This document shows, piece after piece, positions 46,107 to 56,034 of a DNA stretch of 64,000 nucleotides. The notes under the pieces are model-generated. The model was not told where the DNA came from. It worked only from the letters and a program-made list of their open reading frames with translations, and made no database searches. The position numbers were made by a program, and so were the translations under genes. Source of the DNA: Tillandsia leiboldiana (Eukaryota > Streptophyta > Magnoliopsida > Poales > Bromeliaceae). Location: contig JAQNDB010000518.1 of assembly GCA_029204045.2 (NCBI GenBank), positions 1-64,000 of the forward strand, in the 5' to 3' direction. Numbering within the stretch: the stretch's first letter is position 1; each line of letters opens with the position of its first letter.

Positions 46107-48630
46107 TCTTCCTACGATTAAATGTTGTGTAGTTTATGTAGACTATTTTTCTTTCTTTGGACCGACCCGTCAACCATCTTTGGGAGGTAAATGGTATATT
46201 TTCTTATTGGTTGATGATTTCTCTAGGTTTTCATGGGTAGCATTTTTAAAAGAGAAAGCTGATACGTTTGATTCTTTTCATGAGATTTGCCATCGTATTA
46301 TGATTGAAAAGAATGAAAAGATCACTCGTGTTAGAAGTGATAGAGGTGGAGAATTCATTAATTCTAAATTCATTGATTTTTGCACTTCCAACGGCATAAA
46401 ACATGAATTCTCAGCACCCTATACACCTCAGCAGAATGGTGTTGTTGAGCGCAAAAACAGGGTTGTTCAAGAGATGGCGCGTGTGATGCTTCATAGCCGG
46501 ATTTTACCGCTACATTTTTGGGCTGAAGCTGTGAACACCGCTGTCTATGTCATTAATCGAGTGTTTTTGCGCCCAGGAACTTTAAATACACCCTATGAGC
46601 TGTGGTTTAGTAGAAAACCGGATATCAAATACTTTCGTATCTTTGGGAGTCGATGTTTTATTTTGCGTGATCGCGAAAATCTTGGTAAGTTCGATTCTCG
46701 AAGTGACGAAGGGATCTTTTTGGGTTATTCTATAAATAGCAGAGCATATCGGGTATTTAACATGGAATCTAAAACGATTGTAGAATCTATAAATGTTAAA
46801 GTAGATGAAGCTTTTCACTTTGCATCTGAAAAATCTACCCTCGATATCTCTCTTGATGATGATACTCCTGTAAGTGCATCTTCTCATGATAATACTTCCA
46901 ATATTAATGATGCATCTAATGGTTCTTCAAGTTTATCTGATATGCAGGAATCATCTCATGTACCTCCGAGTACTCCGTTACAACAAACGTTACGAATCTC
47001 CAAGGATCATCCTGAATCAAACATCATTGGAGACCCACAAGAAGGAGTCAAAACTCGGAGACAGTTGGTTTGCGGATTCGCTTGCTACGTTTCCTTGATC
47101 GAACCAAAGAACATCGATGAAGCTCTTCAGGATGACTACTGGATTAAAGCAATGCAGGAAGAGCTCCATCAGTTTGAGCGAAACAAAGTCTGGGAATTAA
47201 CAAAGCCTCCAAAGCAACACAATGTGATAGGTACCAAATGGATTTTCAAGAATAAGAAAAATGAAGATGGTACCATCATCAGGAACAAAGCACGTTTAGT
47301 TGCTCAAGGCTACTCTCAAGTAGAAGGTATAGACTTTGATGAAACTTTCGCCCCTGTAGCTAGACTCGAGTCCATTCGTATCTTATTCGCGATAGCTTGT
47401 CATTTTAAAATAAAATTATTTCAAATGGACGTTAAGAGCGCGTTTTTAAATGGGTTTTTAAATGAGGAAGTTTATGTGGCTCAACCGAAAGGTTTTGTAG
47501 ACTGTAAACTACCTAACCATGTTTTTCGTTTGAAAAAGGCTCTTTACGGTTTAAAACAAGCACCGCGAGCATGGTACGAAAGGCTAACAAAGCACCTATT
47601 GGATAAGGGCTATACTCGAGGGGGAGCTGACAGGGCTCTCTTTGTGAAGCATTATCAAAATAACTTCATTGTTGCACAAATCTATGTCGATGACATTGTT
47701 TTTGGAGCAACAAAGGATAATGATGCTTCTAAATTCGCTGAAACCATGGAAAGCGAATTTGAGATGTCAATGATGGGCGAATTGACTTATTTCCTTGGAT
47801 TGCAAGTGAAACAGAGTGACGAAGGCATCCATTTGTGTCAATCCAAGTATGCTTTGGAGTTGGTCAAAAAGTTTGATCTAGAAAATTGTAAAGATTTTCC
47901 AACTCCAATGGGAACTAGCAATAAAGGATTAGGAAGTGAATCGTTTAGTGAGAATGTAGACGAGAAACTTTATCGGAGTATGATTGGAAGTCTACTTTAC
48001 CTCACGGCTAGTCGCCCGGATATATCTTTTGGTGTTGGGATCTGCGCGAGATATCAGTCTGCACCAAAGGAGGTTCACCTGAAAGCGGTGAAACGGATCA
48101 TCCGATACATTAAAGGAACCATAAATTTTGGAATTTGGTATCCTATGGGAACAAGTTTAGATATTATTGGATACTCAGATGCCGATTGGGCAGGATCTGT
48201 GGATGATCGGAAAAGTACGAGTGGTGCATGTTTTTATCTTGGTCATTGCCTTGTTGCATGGCATAGTAAAAAGCAAAACTGCATTGCACTCTCGACTGCC
48301 GAAGCGGAATATATTTCAGCGGGTAGTTGTTCAACCCAACTCATTTGGATGAAAAGTGTGTTGAGCGACTTCCGGATTTCAGCAACTTCGGTAACAATTC
48401 TTTGTGACAACACTAGTGCTATAAACATTTCCAAAAACCCTGTGTTGCACTCTAGAACAAAACACATTGAACTTAGATATCATTTTCTTAGAGAGCTAGT
48501 TGAATCAAATACTCTTCAACTGTCATGTATTTCAACTGAAGATCAATTAGCTGATATTTTAACAAAACCTTTGGATCAAAAACGTTCTATTCATTTGCGT
48601 AAAGCAATTGGAATGCTTTCCTTGAAATAA
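46084..48630 (+). CDS. Copia pol of element B: integrase core, RT, RNase H (N-terminally deleted)
   Basis: 848 codons, uninterrupted. The integrase core shows VDYFSFFGP, then SDRGGEF and the PQQNGVVERKNR segment with the catalytic Glu, ending with FWAEAVNTAVYVINR. A variable acidic linker follows. The RT starts at EELHQFERNKVWEL, with FAPVARLESIR and the catalytic YVDDIVFG. RNase H has SDADWAG, STAEAEYIS and KHIELRYHFLRE. Protease and the integrase HHCC domain, normally between gag and this point, are missing, and the reading begins right at the gag stop. So the copy cannot process its own Gag. The gag end is conserved in family A, so the junction may be old. It is not clear that the first ATG is used. 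Confidence 0.9.
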   Translation: MKSFLAFNLPTIKCCVVYVDYFSFFGPTRQPSLGGKWYIFLLVDDFSRFSWVAFLKEKADTFDSFHEICHRIMIEKNEKITRVRSDRGGEFINSKFIDFCTSNGIKHEFSAPYTPQQNGVVERKNRVVQEMARVMLHSRILPLHFWAEAVNTAVYVINRVFLRPGTLNTPYELWFSRKPDIKYFRIFGSRCFILRDRENLGKFDSRSDEGIFLGYSINSRAYRVFNMESKTIVESINVKVDEAFHFASEKSTLDISLDDDTPVSASSHDNTSNINDASNGSSSLSDMQESSHVPPSTPLQQTLRISKDHPESNIIGDPQEGVKTRRQLVCGFACYVSLIEPKNIDEALQDDYWIKAMQEELHQFERNKVWELTKPPKQHNVIGTKWIFKNKKNEDGTIIRNKARLVAQGYSQVEGIDFDETFAPVARLESIRILFAIACHFKIKLFQMDVKSAFLNGFLNEEVYVAQPKGFVDCKLPNHVFRLKKALYGLKQAPRAWYERLTKHLLDKGYTRGGADRALFVKHYQNNFIVAQIYVDDIVFGATKDNDASKFAETMESEFEMSMMGELTYFLGLQVKQSDEGIHLCQSKYALELVKKFDLENCKDFPTPMGTSNKGLGSESFSENVDEKLYRSMIGSLLYLTASRPDISFGVGICARYQSAPKEVHLKAVKRIIRYIKGTINFGIWYPMGTSLDIIGYSDADWAGSVDDRKSTSGACFYLGHCLVAWHSKKQNCIALSTAEAEYISAGSCSTQLIWMKSVLSDFRISATSVTILCDNTSAINISKNPVLHSRTKHIELRYHFLRELVESNTLQLSCISTEDQLADILTKPLDQKRSIHLRKAIGMLSLK

Positions 48631-49569
48631 ACTTCTTTTTGAAACTTTTGCTTAGGTTAGGTTTTGTTTTTGTGTTTTTGTTCATTATCTATGCTTAGAC
48701 ATAGAATATTAATTGAGCATTAGTTTGATTGACTTTAACTGCATCCTTTTATATATTTAGAAATCTATTATGCTTTAGATGTCATAATATTTCATTTGAT
48801 GCAATGATCATTTATGTCAATTAACTCATCTTTGTTTTGATCAAAGTCAATTTCTCTCTCGATGATCTCTTGGTATAGTTTTTATCTTATTTGACTGTTT
48901 AGTCGAGTATGAAATCGAGATCAATATTTGGCTAAATACTTTATATCTTAAATAATTGATAGCCAATTGAGGGGGAGTCAAAGAAAAAGTATTATGCTCA
49001 AAAGATGTGGAAAGAGTTACATCCCAATGAGGAGTGTGAAAACTACCACCACATGGAGGAAAGAGCTACCACCTCGGTCGTCCGAGTACTGTGTGCAGCT
49101 ACCACATGTATACCAAGCAAGGTTTTTCAAGTTTGATTAAATAAAATGCATGTTGAAATACTTGACTATGTCAAAATTTCAAGGTTGGTATAAGGTGGGA
49201 TTTTTTAATGAAAGATGCTCAAAGAGCAACTCTCTTCAATAAATTGACTAGATATATTATCTAATTTATCTGGGATGTTAGACATCTATTGATCTTTGTA
49301 TTTCATTTTCTTTACCGAATTGATGATTTGATAAAGGCATTACTCATAAGATCAAGTTAGATGTAATTGAAGTTGTTCAACTTTAAGGGATTTAATTTTT
49401 ATAAATTTTCGTTTCATTTGTTGGATGTTATTGATAGATTTGGTATAATCTAGTTCTTGTTGTATGAAACAATGATTTTCATTTAAAGTTGATACACAAA
49501 AGTGCTTACAATCTTTTTCTAGTTTTTCTTGAATTTCTCTGAAATTTTCTAAAGAAAAAGTTGGAGCCG
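48631..49569 (+). other. B post-pol noncoding region with conserved block
   Basis: AT-rich. A purine box at 48970-48977, a conserved block shared with A1/A2 (49001-49110 and 49183-49230) including a 5-bp hairpin at 49073-49086. No ORF of note. Confidence 0.8.
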
Positions 49570-49722
49570 ATCCGGATTGGACCTGCCGATCCGGATCCCG
49601 AACGCAGATATTCTTCTGCGGGCAGACGATCCGGATTGGACCTGCCGATCCGGATCCCGAACGCAGTTTTTCACTGCGGGTAGCCGATCCGGATTGTAAT
49701 CACGAACTGATCCGGATCGCGG
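49570..49722 (+). promoter_or_regulatory. Internal palindrome cluster of B, 6 x ATCCGGAT
   Basis: Copies at 49570, 49589, 49629, 49648, 49687 and 49710; the first four form two 59-bp units. It lies outside the LTR, upstream of the extra ORF. G2 is inserted 7 bp downstream. With the TATA-like sequence on the far side of G2 it mimics the LTR promoter. Confidence 0.8.
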
Positions 49723-49724
49723 CT

Positions 49725-49729
49725 AGGGT
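49725..49729. repeat. Target-site duplication of G2 (left), AGGGT
   Basis: Identical to 59206-59210. Confidence 0.95.
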
Positions 49730-50855
49730 TGTCACGCCCCGGGGCGATACTGCGCCCCGGCTCGCCAACAGATCCGCCGCCCATACGGGAAGCCCCGTAT
49801 AGGCGTAGCGACTAACCTGCAAGGAAACATCTACACTAGCAGATATCAGAGCTGAAAGAGAAAAGCTGGAATAATATACATAAAATAAAACTACATCTCA
49901 CAAATATACAGACCAACCTCACCAGAATACAGGAGTCTCTCAAAAAAGCAGGAAAGGAAGGTACAACTCAAAACCTCACTACAAAAGTCACTCGACATAA
50001 CACAAACCAAAATAGTACAGGGGTACATCTACTCACACACTGAAAATGACAGGAGGGGATCTATCTCGCGACTCCCTTACCTCGGTCAGAAGGAGCTGGA
50101 TCAGCAACAGGAGCTGCAGGAACCGGAGCAGAAGTCCCTGGGGAGAAAACACCACGACGGGTGTGAGAACTACATCCCACCCGGGTCGCTGCGCCCGCCC
50201 ACCAGCGGGCGACACGTGGCCCGGCGGGTCCATCGTGCGCCGCGCCCGGCGCGGTCCACGCGCTGTCGCGCGTGCGTTGACCCGCCAACCGGCGTCTGCC
50301 ACGTGGCACTGTGCCGCGTCGCATACGCCAGGTGCGTATGGACCGACCAACCAGAAGAAGCCACGTGGCCCGCCCCGGTCCACTGCACCAACCGCGCGCC
50401 CCCGTGGACCAAGCCGCGTGAGCCCGCCAATGGGCAGCCGCCACGTGTCCAGGCGCCGGTCCATGCACCAGCGCCCAAGCTCTGTGGACCGAGCGGTATG
50501 CGCCGGCCCAATCAGAAGCTGCCACGTGGCAGGGCCTGGTCCACGGCTGTTCCCATGCACCGAAATGCGCGAAAAACTTCCGGGAGTCCGTTTTTGGGCA
50601 TCCGGACTCAGAATTTAACAAGCAAATAGCCGTTTTCAAGCGTTTTTCCGTGCTGAATCCATTTCCGACCTCTATTGGGCCTAATTCTTTTCCGAAATTT
50701 CGGCAAACTCAGCCGAAGGCCTACACAGCTAATAATAACACACAGGGTCCATCTGTGGCATCCCATTGATGCACCATGGGCCAGATACACCAACACTGGG
50801 TGCTCCAACAGTGGATTCATCGGAAGAACGCTGCATGGGAACCAGGGCCACTACA
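49730..50855 (-). repeat. 3' LTR of G2, carrying a 2045-bp internal deletion (1126 bp)
   Basis: TGTCACGCCCCGG to CACTACA. It matches the right LTR except that DNA equivalent to 56481-58525 is missing, with one CCCAC left at the join (50176-50180). The lost part includes the TATA box, three G-boxes and probably R. Confidence 0.95.
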
Positions 50856-50867
50856 TCCTCCCCCACT
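50856..50867 (-). promoter_or_regulatory. Polypurine tract of G2
   Basis: Minus strand AGTGGGGGAGGA adjacent to the 3' LTR. Confidence 0.88.
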
Positions 50868-50915
50868 AAAAGGATGTTTCGTCCTCGAAACAAAGTAAGG
50901 TAGAACAGGCGTACC

Positions 50916-53900
50916 TCAACCAGTAGTCTCGAACAGAAAAGGGTAAGCAGATCTCATCTCTGTCTCTAGCTCCCAAGTAGCCTCTCGCTCTTCATGATTG
51001 CTCCATAAGATCTTCACATACGGAATGGTCCGGTTGCGCAATTCCCTCACCTCACGAGCAAGAATCCGCAACGGCCGCTCCTCGTAAACCAGGTCCTCAC
51101 CGATCTCCAAGGGAGTGAAGTCAACCACATGCGATGGATCAAAGACATATCTCCTCAAGGCTGAGACATGAAAAACATCGTGTACACCGGCCAAACGTGG
51201 AGGAAGAGCAACTCTATAAGCCACAGGGCCTACCCTCTCAAGTACCTCAAAGGGTCCAACAAAACGGGGACTAAGCTTCCCACGCACTCCAAATCTCCGG
51301 ACCCCTTTCGAAGGCGAGACCTTTAAGAATACATGGTCACCAATCTGAAACTCTAGGTCTCGCCGTCGAGTATCTGCATAACTCTTCTGACGACTCTGGG
51401 CCACCTCAAGGTGTCGACGAATAACTCTGACTTTCTCCTCAGCCTCCAAAAGAAGATCTGGTCCCAAAGTCCTCCTCTCACCCACATCACTCCAATACAA
51501 GGGTGACCGACACTTGCGTCCATACAACGCCTCAAACGGAGCCATCTGGATGCTCGCCTGATAGTTGTTGTTGTACGCAAACTCAACCAAAGATAAGTGT
51601 CGGTACCACCCCCCTCCAAAATCCATAACGCACGCTCTCAGCATATCCTCGAGGGTCTGTATAGTGCGCTCAGACTGGCCATCAGTCTGTGGGTGGAATG
51701 CAGTGCTGAATCTGAGCTGGGTCCCCAAAGCTGACTGTAAACTCCCCCAGAATCGTGACACAAACCTCGGATCCCGATCAGAAACAATCGACGCAGGTAC
51801 CCCGTGCAGCCTCACTATCTCGTCCAAATACAACTGTGCCAGACGCTCCAATGACCAAGTCATCCGAACAGGCAAGAAATGTGCAGATTTGGTGAGTCTA
51901 TCAACAATAACCCAAATCGCGTCGGCTCCACTCTGCGCTCTCGGCAGCCCTGTAACAAAGTCCATGGTGATGTGGTCCCATTTCCACTCGGGAATTGAAA
52001 GACTTTGTAACTTGCCAGCAGGAACCCGGTGCTCTGCTTTCACTTGCTGGCAAGTTAAACAGTGAGCCACAAATCTTCCAACATCCCGCTTCATTCCGGA
52101 CCACCAAAAATGTGCCTTGAGGTCCTTATACATCTTAGTACCACCAGGATGAATGGTATAAGGTGTATAATGGGCCTCTCCCAAAATCTGGTCTCTGATC
52201 TCTGAATCCGAAGGCACACACACTCGGTCCCTGTACCGCAGTACTCCCGAGCTATCCACTGTAAAATCCCCTATAAGATCTGCCTGAATCTGTGATCTAA
52301 TCCTTTCCAAGTGGGGGTCCTCACTCTGCGTCTCCCTAATCCTGTCCAACAGAGTGGGCTGGAAGACCATAGACATCAGTCTAGCAGCGACCCCAGGGGA
52401 TACAACCTCAATCTGGAGTCGCCTCAACTGCTCAATCAGCGGGGCCTGCTGTGTGACCAACATGCTCAAGCTCTGCACTGACCTCCGACTCAAAGCATCT
52501 GCTACCACATTGGCCTTGCCGGGATGATAAAGGATACTTACATCGTAATCCTTTAGTAACTCCAACCACCGGCGTTGCCTCAGGTTCAGCTCCTTTTGAG
52601 TAAACAGATACTTTAAGCTCTTATGATCCGTGTAGATCTCACAATGCTCACCGTAGAGGTAATGCCGCCACAGCTTCAATGCAAACACCACAGCTGCCAG
52701 CTCTAAATCATGAGTAGGGTAATTCTTCTCATAATCCTTTAATTGCCGTGAAGCATAAGCAATTACCCTCCCATGCTGCATCAAAACACATCCCAATCCG
52801 CTGTGAGAGGCGTCACTATAAATCACGTAGCCATCACCCATCACTGGCAGTGTAAGAACTGGTGCTGAAATCAGTCTCCTCTTCAGCTCCTCAAAACTCC
52901 GCTGACACTGCTCAGTCCAAATGAACCTCATCCCCTTCCTAGTCAAACAGGTCAGGGGAGTAGAGAGCTTCGCAAAGCCCTCTACAAACCGACGGTAGTA
53001 GCCTGCCAAGCCCAGAAAGCTCCGGACCTCCGTCACCGTCGTCGGTCTCGGCCAATCCCGAACTGTATCAATCTTCGTCGGGTCAACTGCCACCCCTGCG
53101 GCTGATACCAAGTGGCCCAAAAATGCAACCTCCCGAAGCCAAAACTCGCACTTCTTAAGCTTGGCATACAGCTTCTTCTCACGTAGAAGCTGCAGCACTA
53201 TCCTCAAGTGCTCCTCATGATCCACATCGCTCCGGGAGTAGATCAAGATGTCATCAATGAACACAACCACAAACAAGTCCAAGTACGGCTGAAATACCCG
53301 GTTCATCAAATCCATGAATGCAGCTGGGGCATTAGTCAAGCCAAACGGCATAACCGTAAACTCATAATGCCCATACCGGGATCGAAAAGCCGTCTTAGGG
53401 ATATCCTCGGCCCTCACCCTCAACTGGTGGTAACCTGACTGAAGATCAATCTTCGAAAACACTGTGGCTCCCTGCAACTGATCAAATAAATCATCTATCC
53501 GTGGAAGAGGGTACTTGTTCCGGATGGTCACTTTATTCAACTCCCGATAATCCACACACAAACGAAGCGACCCATCCTTCTTCTTCACAAATAAAACTGG
53601 CGCTCCCCACGGAGAAACACTAGGCCTGACAAAGCCTTTATCCATAAGATCCTGAAGCTGGGCCTTCAACTCCCTCAACTCGGCAGGTGCCATCCTATAA
53701 GGCGCCTTTGAGATTGGTGCGGTTCCCGGTACCACATCAATCACAAACTCCACCTCCCTCTCCAGCGGCATAGTCGTCAACTCAGGGGGAAACACATCTG
53801 GGAACTCGCGGACAACAGGAATATCCTCGAGTCCCAGTGCCGCTGTAGGCACCTCCACAATCGTCGCTAAGAAAGCGGTGCAGCCTCTACTAATCATCCG

Positions 53901-55736
53901 CCTAGCCCTCGCCGAAGAAACAGTCATCGCGAAGAAGGTGCTCTGGCAGCCTCTGAAAACGAACTCCTCCTGTCCAGGCTCGCGGAGGGTCACCGTCCTC
54001 TCTCTGCAGTCTATAATAGCAAAGTACCTCGACAACCAATCCATGCCGAGCACGACGTCGAAATCCTGGAGCTGCCGCAAAACAAGCAAGTCTGCCGGCA
54101 AAATCCAGGATCCCAACTGCACAGGGCAATCCCTACAATACTCCTCGACATGCAAGACATGATCTGGTATCTGAACCTCTAATGCATGCGATAAAGAAAC
54201 TACCTCTATACCATGAAGGGATGCAAATGCTCTACTGATAAAAGAGTGCGATGCACCGGTATCAAAGAGAGTACGAGTACGAACTGCAGAAATCAAAATA
54301 ATACCTGCGACGACATGCTCTGCTGCTGTAGCATCCTCTACCTGAGCGGCATAGACTCGACCGCTCGGCGCCGGGGGATGTCGCTCTGGCTGTCGCGAGG
54401 ACGATGAAGCAAAGTCTGGCCTACCGGAGGCCGCCGAAGGTCCTGCTGACTGACGAGGAATGAAGGATGCAGAAGCTGATGAAGGAGCTGGGTAACCTGC
54501 CCTGGGGCACGCTCTCGCGAAGTGACCGGTCTGCCCGCAACGGAAGCAGCGGCCCTGACTCTGCGGGCACTGGGCCGGTGGGTGCGGTCCTCCACAAATG
54601 ACACAACGATCAGGGCGCGGCTGCCGCGAAGTCTGCTGCTGCTGCGAAGACTGCTGCTGTCGAGGTGGTCGACGCTGCTGCTGCTGCTGCTGGGACTGAC
54701 GAGATGCCCCAGATCTCTGCCGCCCCTGATACCCCCGTCCCTGAGAGTGGAAACGGGGAGGTCTCGGGGGTCCCTGTCTACTCGACTGCCCCTCCTCAAA
54801 CAGCGCCGGGCGCTTTGCCCCAGGAGTCACTACGGGGGCTGGAGCCACCTCTGCCATCACGACCTCACCACTCTCCACATACAGTGCCTGCTCCATCGAG
54901 GCCTCCAAAGTCTGTAATCTGAGGGAGCGGACCAACTGATAAATGTCCCGACGCAACCCTCTCTCGAACATGTAGATCCGGTGGGTCTCATCTCTGGCCA
55001 CGTGGGGCATACAAGCTAACAGCCGATTGAAATCGGCTATGTACGCGTGTACGGGCCTATCTCCCTGGCGGAGATTCCTCAGCTGCTCCTCCAAACTCTG
55101 TCGAACACTCTCGGGAAAGAAGGCCCCAAGAAGCATACCGCGAAACTCTGCCCAAGAGATAAACTGGGTCCCAGGCGGACCTGCGGGTCGCACACGCCGC
55201 CACCATGCCTCGGCGTTGCTCTCCAGAAAATGAGTAGCCAACAAAACACGAAACCTCTCATCAATAAAAAGGCTCTCGAAATGGCGCTCCATGGCCGTAA
55301 CCCAAGACTCAGCCGCCCACGGCTCAGCACTCATTCCCGAAAAGCGGGGTGGATCAAACTTGCGAAACCTCAACAAAAGACCCACCAAAACCTGCTGCTC
55401 TGCCAAAGTCAAAGATCCCGTCGTCCCAGACGGTGGCCTACTGGAAACTGGCTCAGCCAGAACTGCTGGTGCAGGCTGCACAACCGAGGGTGCCACAACA
55501 GGGGAAGAAGGCACCGGTGAACTCTCAGGGGGTACTACCGCCGGCTGCGCTCTCTGCTCCAACAAGAGCGTCAACCGACTCACAGCCTCCTCCTGGCGTC
55601 GAGACGCCTCAGCCAACTGTGCCATCTGGGCACGGAGCTCCAAAACCTCGCTCTGCTGTCCCTGCCCCGAGTCCTCCTGCTCGGGCTCAGAGGACGAAGG
55701 CTGCGAACGCGTCACCATCGAGCGTCGAGGAGGCAT
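50916..55736 (-). CDS. Intact gypsy gag-pol polyprotein of G2 (1606 aa)
   Basis: Supplies capsid and all replication enzymes of the element. The start is MPPRRSMV at 55736, as in G1; the frame is open 46 codons further upstream. Layout: coiled segment about 25-60; retrotransposon gag domain about 110-260; Gln/Arg-rich linker 320-380; CCHC knuckle CFRCGQTGHFARAC about 396-409; protease FDTGAS near 492; RT with RMAPAELRELK about 670 and catalytic FIDD near 826; RNase H SDASHSGLG near 970; integrase HHCC about 1186-1228, core with MDFVTGLP near 1258, DRDPRF near 1319 and QSERT Glu near 1354; C-terminal region ending ATWELETEMRSAYPFLF, resembling the tail of a chromodomain, hence Tekay/Del is likely. 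No stop or frameshift. Confidence 0.95.
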   Translation of the reverse strand: MPPRRSMVTRSQPSSSEPEQEDSGQGQQSEVLELRAQMAQLAEASRRQEEAVSRLTLLLEQRAQPAVVPPESSPVPSSPVVAPSVVQPAPAVLAEPVSSRPPSGTTGSLTLAEQQVLVGLLLRFRKFDPPRFSGMSAEPWAAESWVTAMERHFESLFIDERFRVLLATHFLESNAEAWWRRVRPAGPPGTQFISWAEFRGMLLGAFFPESVRQSLEEQLRNLRQGDRPVHAYIADFNRLLACMPHVARDETHRIYMFERGLRRDIYQLVRSLRLQTLEASMEQALYVESGEVVMAEVAPAPVVTPGAKRPALFEEGQSSRQGPPRPPRFHSQGRGYQGRQRSGASRQSQQQQQQRRPPRQQQSSQQQQTSRQPRPDRCVICGGPHPPAQCPQSQGRCFRCGQTGHFARACPRAGYPAPSSASASFIPRQSAGPSAASGRPDFASSSSRQPERHPPAPSGRVYAAQVEDATAAEHVVAGIILISAVRTRTLFDTGASHSFISRAFASLHGIEVVSLSHALEVQIPDHVLHVEEYCRDCPVQLGSWILPADLLVLRQLQDFDVVLGMDWLSRYFAIIDCRERTVTLREPGQEEFVFRGCQSTFFAMTVSSARARRMISRGCTAFLATIVEVPTAALGLEDIPVVREFPDVFPPELTTMPLEREVEFVIDVVPGTAPISKAPYRMAPAELRELKAQLQDLMDKGFVRPSVSPWGAPVLFVKKKDGSLRLCVDYRELNKVTIRNKYPLPRIDDLFDQLQGATVFSKIDLQSGYHQLRVRAEDIPKTAFRSRYGHYEFTVMPFGLTNAPAAFMDLMNRVFQPYLDLFVVVFIDDILIYSRSDVDHEEHLRIVLQLLREKKLYAKLKKCEFWLREVAFLGHLVSAAGVAVDPTKIDTVRDWPRPTTVTEVRSFLGLAGYYRRFVEGFAKLSTPLTCLTRKGMRFIWTEQCQRSFEELKRRLISAPVLTLPVMGDGYVIYSDASHSGLGCVLMQHGRVIAYASRQLKDYEKNYPTHDLELAAVVFALKLWRHYLYGEHCEIYTDHKSLKYLFTQKELNLRQRRWLELLKDYDVSILYHPGKANVVADALSRRSVQSLSMLVTQQAPLIEQLRRLQIEVVSPGVAARLMSMVFQPTLLDRIRETQSEDPHLERIRSQIQADLIGDFTVDSSGVLRYRDRVCVPSDSEIRDQILGEAHYTPYTIHPGGTKMYKDLKAHFWWSGMKRDVGRFVAHCLTCQQVKAEHRVPAGKLQSLSIPEWKWDHITMDFVTGLPRAQSGADAIWVIVDRLTKSAHFLPVRMTWSLERLAQLYLDEIVRLHGVPASIVSDRDPRFVSRFWGSLQSALGTQLRFSTAFHPQTDGQSERTIQTLEDMLRACVMDFGGGWYRHLSLVEFAYNNNYQASIQMAPFEALYGRKCRSPLYWSDVGERRTLGPDLLLEAEEKVRVIRRHLEVAQSRQKSYADTRRRDLEFQIGDHVFLKVSPSKGVRRFGVRGKLSPRFVGPFEVLERVGPVAYRVALPPRLAGVHDVFHVSALRRYVFDPSHVVDFTPLEIGEDLVYEERPLRILAREVRELRNRTIPYVKILWSNHEEREATWELETEMRSAYPFLFETTG

Positions 55737-56034
55737 CCCCACCTGAGGGACAAGGCAAACAGTCAGAACCCAAATCATCTCTCGACCCAATCTAGCGAAA
55801 GTCAGAAGGCATGTCCCCCTTCCCGAAGTACTATGTTGTCTGCAGCCAACATAGTTGCCACCGAAGGAAGACATGTCAATCGCTCACCCCGAACCGCTCG
55901 GGAGAGTTAAAAATCCAATCAGGACTCTCGCTAAAATCACGGCTCTCACGCGAGTCATCCTAGGGTTCAACCACAAGCCTAGGGTTCCTAAGTCCTCCAA
56001 GACCTACATCCTAGGCTCTGATACCACTCTAATC
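55737..56034 (-). promoter_or_regulatory. G2 leader with primer-binding site
   Basis: 298 nt. TGGTATCAGAGCC on the minus strand at 56014-56026, 8 nt from the LTR. Confidence 0.88.
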
